A DNA stretch of 10,111 bases from Acetofilamentum sp. (GTDB taxonomy: Bacteria > Bacteroidota > Bacteroidia > Bacteroidales > JAADGE01). The notes under the pieces were generated by a model. It did not search any database, was not told where the DNA came from, and saw nothing but the letters and a program-made list of their open reading frames with translations. Positions within the stretch are counted from its first letter, which is position 1. Every line of letters begins with the position of its first letter. Shown in pieces: positions 6,284 to 10,111 of the stretch. Location: NCBI GenBank assembly GCA_020720705.1, contig DYOJ01000059.1, positions 1 through 10,111 of the forward strand, read 5' to 3'. Position numbers and translations under genes: made by a program.

Positions 6284-7837
6284 TTAAATGATTAATTTTT
6301 CGCCTTCGCTGTTATAAAAGTTAAATTCTAAAAATGAATACGTAATAACGGGTTTAACATGCAATCGGCGCTTGTATTTTAACATCCAAAGTCGAATTTT
6401 TGATTTAAAACCTTGTTTGAGGTAGCCGGCAATATAAGGATGTGTTGCAATGGTAATACTGCCTTTCGATTTTTCAATTAAGTAACGCAAATGATTTTCT
6501 AACTCGTCAATAAACAAAATGCTGGGTGTAATTTCACCTGTTCCGTCGCAAACGGGGCAGGTTTCACGAGTTTCTATTGCTGTAGCCGGGCGCACTCGTT
6601 GTCGTGTAATTTCCATTAAACCGAATTTACTCAAAGGAAGAATGCTGTGTTTAGCACGGTCTCTATCCATTTCGTCTCTCATTTTTTGGAACAAAGCTCG
6701 TTTATTGGATTGTTTATACATATCAATATAATCAATGACAATCAGACCGCCAATATCGCGCAGACGTAATTGGCGTGAGATTTCTTCTGCCGATAATAAA
6801 TTGACTTCTAATGCGTTGGTTTCTTGGTCGTCCACTTTTTTTGACCGGTTTCCGCTGTTCACGTCAATGATTGTCATGGCTTCTGTTTGTTCAATAATCA
6901 AATAAGCCCCGCTTTTCATGGTTACGGTTTTTCCGAACGAGCTTTTTATTTGTTTGAAAATATCAAAATGCTCAAAAATATCAGTGCGACCTGTATAATG
7001 TTTGACAATTTTTTGCTGGTCGGGAGCAATTTGCCCCATGTAGTCTCGAATTTCGCGATATGCCGTTTCGTTATTTACATGAATACTTGTGAACGAAGTG
7101 CTCATAACATCACGCAGTACCGATGAAACACGGTTTATTTCACCAACAAATAATTGCGGCGGTTCAACTGTATGTAATTGACTGAATGCGCGTTCCCAAC
7201 GTTCTGACAATTCGTTAAGTTCTTCGTGAAGGTCAGCCACACGTCTGTTTTTGGCTACTGTCCGAACGATTACCCCGTAGTTTTCAGGGCGAATACTCTC
7301 AATAAGTTTTTGAAGTCTGTTACGTTCTTCGGCTGATTTTATTTTTTGAGAAACCGAAACCTTGTTGGCAAACGGAATAAGCACCAAATTGCGTCCTGCA
7401 ATAGAAATCTCGGAACTCAGGCGAGGTCCTTTGGTTGAAATCGGTTCTTTTGCGATTTGAACGATAACTAATTTACCTGCCTCAATAACCTCGGAAATTT
7501 TTCCGTGTTTGTTAATATCGGGTTGAGTTTTAAATTTACTGACAGGTGTAATTTGTTTAGAATTTGCAAGTGCGGCATACAAATATTTTTGTTGGCTTAG
7601 AAATTGCGGACCTAAATCTAAATAATGCAAAAACGCATCGCGCTCGTAACCAACATCAACAAAAGCGGCATTTAAGCCGTTCATAATTTTTTTTACTTTG
7701 GCAATGTAAATATCGCCGACAGTAAATTGTCGGTTGCTTTTTTCTTTATGTAATTCTACTAACTGTTTGTCTTCTAAGAGTGCGAGTGAAATTTCGGACT
7801 GTGATATATTGACGATTAATTCATTGTTTTTTTCCAC
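6284..7837 (-). CDS. rng: Ribonuclease E/G family endoribonuclease
   Basis: It cleaves single-stranded AU-rich RNA, with roles in rRNA maturation and mRNA decay, and prefers 5' monophosphate ends. The 517 residues are close to the length of E. coli RNase G (489) and lack the long C-terminal scaffold of RNase E. Seen in order: an S1 domain (about 37-130, FVDVGYERDAFL), the catalytic site with IDVNSG (Asp325) and VIDYIDM (Asp369), matching Asp303 and Asp346 of E. coli RNase E, and the zinc-link CPVC (Cys427, Cys430) that holds the dimer together. The start is GTG at 7837: an in-frame stop lies two codons upstream, and NELIVNISQSEISLALLE begins as expected for the family. It follows the HU and small ribosomal-type genes, separated by a terminator and a leader of about 240 bases. 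Confidence 0.95.
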   Translation of the reverse strand: MEKNNELIVNISQSEISLALLEDKQLVELHKEKSNRQFTVGDIYIAKVKKIMNGLNAAFVDVGYERDAFLHYLDLGPQFLSQQKYLYAALANSKQITPVSKFKTQPDINKHGKISEVIEAGKLVIVQIAKEPISTKGPRLSSEISIAGRNLVLIPFANKVSVSQKIKSAEERNRLQKLIESIRPENYGVIVRTVAKNRRVADLHEELNELSERWERAFSQLHTVEPPQLFVGEINRVSSVLRDVMSTSFTSIHVNNETAYREIRDYMGQIAPDQQKIVKHYTGRTDIFEHFDIFKQIKSSFGKTVTMKSGAYLIIEQTEAMTIIDVNSGNRSKKVDDQETNALEVNLLSAEEISRQLRLRDIGGLIVIDYIDMYKQSNKRALFQKMRDEMDRDRAKHSILPLSKFGLMEITRQRVRPATAIETRETCPVCDGTGEITPSILFIDELENHLRYLIEKSKGSITIATHPYIAGYLKQGFKSKIRLWMLKYKRRLHVKPVITYSFLEFNFYNSEGEKLII

Positions 7838-8075
7838 TGATTATATTTTTATGACTATTCGATTCGATATCGAGAGCGGAGCATAACAACATAATTTTTT
7901 GTACGAGCGTGATGTGTGATATTTTTTTTAGACTGTCCGAACTCATGTTGGCGGTTCGGTGTATGTCTGCCGATTCGGCGAATTGTTGTTTCCAATACTT
8001 ATGGCGCATTTTGCACCTGAGAACATCTTTTGTCGAACAAATTTGTGTTAATTCTCGAAATCCTTGTATTTGCAA
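7838..8075 (-). promoter_or_regulatory. Long hairpin-rich leader of rng
   Basis: These 238 bases separate the terminator of the HU unit from the rng start. They hold a stem CCGAAC/GTTCGG (7937-7942 with 7954-7959), the palindromes GCCGATTCGGC (7969-7979) and ATTCGGCGAAT (7973-7983), and a TCGATATCGA palindrome near 7864. No exact TAnnTTTG box is visible, so the promoter is unplaced. E. coli RNase E controls its own mRNA through its leader; a similar role here is inference. An 84-codon open frame (8075 to 7821) looks spurious. Confidence 0.35.
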
Positions 8076-8103
8076 ACCAAAAAAAGAGCCGCTAAGGCTC
8101 TTT
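8076..8103 (-). terminator. Rho-independent terminator of the HU operon
   Basis: A perfect 8-base stem AAAGAGCC/GGCTCTTT (8083-8090 with 8096-8103), loop of five, is followed on the minus strand by a run of T. It starts 21 bases past the stop of the 29-residue gene. Confidence 0.85.
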
Positions 8104-8124
8104 GGTTCTTTAAACGAAAAAATC

Positions 8125-8214
8125 TTATTTTTTCTTATGTCTGTTTTTACGCAGTCTTTTTTTTCGTTTGTGCGTTGCCATTTTATGTCTTTTTCTTTTC
8201 TTTCCGCTTGGCAT
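8125..8214 (-). CDS. 29-residue AURKAIP1/COX24-type small ribosomal protein (bS22-like)
   Basis: The tiny product begins MPSGKKRKRHKMATHK and ends RLRKNRHKKK; over half its residues are Lys or Arg. I recognise this near-invariant Bacteroidota protein, annotated as AURKAIP1/COX24 domain-containing. The same short motif occurs in mycobacterial bS22 and mitochondrial mS38, which bind small-subunit rRNA near the decoding region, so a ribosomal role is likely; direct proof in Bacteroidota is not known to me. It starts 31 bases after the HU stop and ends 21 bases before a strong terminator, so HU and this gene form one unit. At 29 residues it falls below the usual length cut-off of gene callers and is easily missed. 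Confidence 0.85.
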   Translation of the reverse strand: MPSGKKRKRHKMATHKRKKRLRKNRHKKK

Positions 8215-8245
8215 AATATCTTTTTATTAAATGATTATTACGATG

Positions 8246-8533
8246 TTACTTAGAAGTTTTTTCTTTAACTTCACCCACGAACGTTTTGGACGGTTTGAAC
8301 GCCGGAATGAAATGTTCCGGAATCATGATCGTAGTATTTTTGGAAATATTACGAGCCGTTTTTGCCGCGCGTTTTTTTACGATAAAACTCCCGAAACCAC
8401 GGAGATAAACGTTTTTATTGTCCATCATGGAAAACTTAATGCTGTCCATAAATGCTTCAACGGTTTTTTGTACTGTTACTTTTTCGATTCCTGTTTTTTT
8501 GGAGATCTCACTGACGATATCTGCTTTTGTCAT
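8246..8533 (-). CDS. HU/IHF-family DNA-binding protein
   Basis: HU proteins bend and compact DNA as dimers through two beta arms. The 95-residue product shows the usual helical dimer part (1-43, TKADIVSEISKKTGIEKVTV), GFGSF (46-50) and the arm (about 52-77), then a closing helix (FKPSKTF). At the arm tip, ARNISKN replaces the classical GRNP, so the intercalating proline of typical HU and IHF is absent, as far as I recall the normal form in this Bacteroidota subfamily. The gene heads a short unit with the 29-residue ribosomal-type gene, upstream of rng, an order I recall from other Bacteroidota. A clean TATATTTG box lies 48 bases upstream. Confidence 0.93.
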   Translation of the reverse strand: MTKADIVSEISKKTGIEKVTVQKTVEAFMDSIKFSMMDNKNVYLRGFGSFIVKKRAAKTARNISKNTTIMIPEHFIPAFKPSKTFVGEVKEKTSK

Positions 8534-8581
8534 TGCTAAATATTTTAATTATCAAAAAATTGATTCGTTTGATTTGGATTG

Positions 8582-8589
8582 CAAATATA
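8582..8589 (-). promoter_or_regulatory. Likely -7 promoter element of the HU operon
   Basis: The minus strand reads TATATTTG, an exact TAnnTTTG match, 48 bases before the HU start codon. The -33 region is only a T-run (CTTTTATT) about 20 bases upstream rather than a clear TTG. Confidence 0.55.
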
Positions 8590-8644
8590 AGGTATTTCTT
8601 TTTAATAATAAAAGAGTTATGATAAAAAAAATGGACTTTTTTTT

Positions 8645-8666
8645 AAAAAAAATCAACATTTTTGTT
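8645..8666 (-). terminator. Possible weak terminator of lpxB
   Basis: On the minus strand AACAAAAATGTT (8666-8655) can form a short stem and is followed by GA and eight T. A 10-base palindrome ACAATATTGT (8707-8716) lies between it and the lpxB stop. The stem is short and AT-only in places, so this is tentative. Confidence 0.3.
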
Positions 8667-8730
8667 AAAATTCTGTTATTCAGTTGTTTACGAAGATGTT
8701 AATTTTACAATATTGTTGGTTTACAATAGG

Positions 8731-9870
8731 TTAAACCGCGTTTGAGTCGAAGTTTAGGCTTTTGTAAATCAGTTTTGCCGTTCGTGCAGAGGCTCCGGAT
8801 TCGCCGAGAGCAAGCCGTACGGATTGATATCCGGCTTTCATTTCTAAAATATAGTCGCAGTTTATCAATAGTTTAGTTAGTTCTTTGGTTAATTTTTTTT
8901 CTGTCATATCATATTGTATATATTCTTTGATAATTTCTTTGTCTGCAACCAAGTTCACAAGCGATATGTATTTCACATCAACAATTCGTTTTGCAACTTG
9001 ATATGACAAATGTTCGCCTTTGTAACAAACCAATTGAGGCGTTCCGATGAGAGCGGTTTCGAGTGTTGCCGTTCCGGAGGTTACAACGGCAGCTTTGGCG
9101 CATTTGAGCAAGGCGTAGGTTTGGTCGTGAACAAACTTAACATCGGCATTGCGGGTATAATTTTCAACAAACGTGCGTTCCAAAGAGCGGGAAAGAGCTA
9201 TAACAAATTGATAATCAGGAAATTTAGGTATTAATTTAAGCATAAGCGGAAGGTTGTATTTTATTTCCTGTTTTCGGCTTCCGGGCAGTAGTGCAATTAT
9301 TTCTTTATTACCCAAATTGTGTGTGGTTTTAAATTGTTCTATACTTGGAAGTTGTGCCAAGGCTTCGTCCACGGCATCAACTACCGGATTTCCTACGTAA
9401 CTGACTTGGTAGTCATAATTTTTGTAAAAATCAATTTCAAACGGAAAAATAACATATAATTTTTCGATAAATTCTTTAATTTTAAATGCTCTGTTTTTTT
9501 TCCACGCCCACACTTTGGGCGATATATAATAATGTGTCGGTAGTTTATGTTGGTGTGCAAATTCTGCAATTCTGAGATTGAATCCGGGATAATCCACGAG
9601 AATCAGTACATCCGGCAGATAATCAAGAAGATCTTTTTTGCATAAATCAATGAATTTTTTGATACTTCGTATGTTTAGGATAACTTCGGCAAAGCCCATA
9701 AACGCTGTATCTCTATAGTGAGCAACGGGTTGTGAGCCGGCATATTTTGTCATTAAATCACCGCCCCAAAACCTAAATTCAGCTGCGGAATCAAGTTTTT
9801 TAAGTTCGCGTATCAATTTTGAAGCATGTAAATCACCCGAAGCTTCACCCGCAATAAGGTAGTATTTCAT
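8731..9870 (-). CDS. lpxB: Lipid A disaccharide synthase LpxB
   Basis: LpxB (GT19) joins UDP-2,3-diacylglucosamine to lipid X, making the beta-1,6-linked disaccharide core of lipid A at the inner membrane face, and so marks a Gram-negative envelope. The 379 residues match the family length. Motifs seen: YLIAGEASGDLHASKLI (4-20), MGFAEV (58-63), LVDYPGFNLRIAEF (91-104), YYISPKVWAW (114-123), YVGNPVVDAV (158-167), LLPGSRKQEI (194-203) and SGTATLETALIGTPQ (265-279), the nucleotide-sugar binding end. No frameshift or missing motif is evident. The start ATG at 9870 fits MKYYLIAGEASG. The upstream region (25 bases on) is a 7-base tandem array with no clear promoter; the usual neighbour surE would lie beyond the window. 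Confidence 0.97.
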   Translation of the reverse strand: MKYYLIAGEASGDLHASKLIRELKKLDSAAEFRFWGGDLMTKYAGSQPVAHYRDTAFMGFAEVILNIRSIKKFIDLCKKDLLDYLPDVLILVDYPGFNLRIAEFAHQHKLPTHYYISPKVWAWKKNRAFKIKEFIEKLYVIFPFEIDFYKNYDYQVSYVGNPVVDAVDEALAQLPSIEQFKTTHNLGNKEIIALLPGSRKQEIKYNLPLMLKLIPKFPDYQFVIALSRSLERTFVENYTRNADVKFVHDQTYALLKCAKAAVVTSGTATLETALIGTPQLVCYKGEHLSYQVAKRIVDVKYISLVNLVADKEIIKEYIQYDMTEKKLTKELTKLLINCDYILEMKAGYQSVRLALGESGASARTAKLIYKSLNFDSNAV

Positions 9871-9895
9871 TTGTTATCAAGTATTTATTATTTTG

Positions 9896-9923
9896 TATTG
9901 GGTATTGGATATTGGGTGTTGGG
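9896..9923. repeat. Four-copy 7-base tandem repeat (TATTGGG type)
   Basis: TATTGGG, TATTGGA, TATTGGG and TGTTGGG follow one another without gaps. Two related units (TATTGAG, TATTACT; 10056-10069) appear again on the far side of the larger array, so the two repeat families are nested. It lies 26 bases upstream of the lpxB start codon. Confidence 0.85.
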
Positions 9924-9925
9924 TC

Positions 9926-10051
9926 TCAAATCACAAATCACAAATCACAAATCACAAATCACAAATCTCAAATCTCAAATCTCAAATCTCAAATCTCAAA
10001 TCTCAAGTCTCAAATCTCAAGTCTCAAATCTCAAGTCTCAAATCTCAAGTG
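9926..10051. repeat. 18-copy 7-base tandem array (WCAAATC type)
   Basis: The array has 17 clean 7-base units and one imperfect end unit. In order: TCAAATC once, ACAAATC five times, TCAAATC five times, then TCAAGTC and TCAAATC alternating three times, ending TCAAGTG. The last block therefore has a 14-base higher-order period, which indicates stepwise local duplication. Such 7-base arrays are familiar from intergenic DNA of environmental Bacteroidota. There are no spacers, so it is not a CRISPR array. Its position upstream of lpxB could affect expression, but that is inference. Confidence 0.95.
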
Positions 10052-10111
10052 AAGGTATTGAGTATTACTTGTAAAATTTTATTAGTTTCTGTAACAAGAT
10101 ATTTGAATATC

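Noticed and set aside
7821..8075. 84-residue minus-strand open frame in the rng leader
   Set aside because: It starts right after a terminator, overlaps rng, has no recognisable features, and the region is better explained as a structured leader.
9926..10051. CRISPR array
   Set aside because: Units are 7 bases with no unique spacers and no cas genes are near.
9871..10074. 67-residue plus-strand frame over the heptamer array
   Set aside because: It needs a TTG start next to the lpxB start codon with no ribosome site, and its sequence is entirely a product of the repeat.

Overview
The window looks like chromosomal DNA of an AT-rich member of the Bacteroidota, most likely Bacteroidales-like and possibly uncultured. 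Four things point there: exact matches to the Bacteroidota promoter (TTG, about 20 bases, TAnnTTTG) before several genes; almost no Shine-Dalgarno sequences; a 29-residue basic AURKAIP1/COX24-type protein after an HU gene; and a lipoprotein of the Bacteroidota 'rSAM/lipoprotein system' kind. The species cannot be read from the sequence.

Layout. Bases 1-367 (minus strand) hold a broken gene for a small BrnT-like toxin, cut by the window edge. It is interrupted by a roughly 101-bp element with short inverted ends and a TA duplication; removing the element with one TA restores the frame exactly. Ffh (602-1948, minus) is the signal recognition particle GTPase, with its own terminator and a likely promoter. 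Next comes an overlapping two-gene operon (4610 to 2183, minus): a RloA-type AAA15 ATPase and an RloB-family protein with an unusual C-terminal extension, a probable phage-defence pair transcribed from a textbook promoter. Two plus-strand lipoprotein genes follow (5042-5479 and 5573-6058), each behind a promoter sharing the same 20 bases.

The right half is minus-strand housekeeping: lpxB (9870 to 8731), HU (8533 to 8246), the 29-residue ribosomal-type protein (8214 to 8125) ending in a strong terminator, a hairpin-rich leader, and ribonuclease E/G (7837 to 6284, GTG start). Upstream of lpxB sits a 7-base tandem array (9926-10051) next to a second 7-base repeat (9896-9923).

How they fit together. 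Ffh, HU, the small ribosomal-type protein, RNase E/G and LpxB are core functions: protein targeting, nucleoid structure, translation, RNA processing and lipid A synthesis. The accessory content (RloAB pair, lipoproteins, dead toxin gene with its small inserted element) sits between and beside them. The strongest points for follow-up are the disrupted toxin gene, the RloAB pair with its extended RloB, the shared lipoprotein promoter and the heptamer array.
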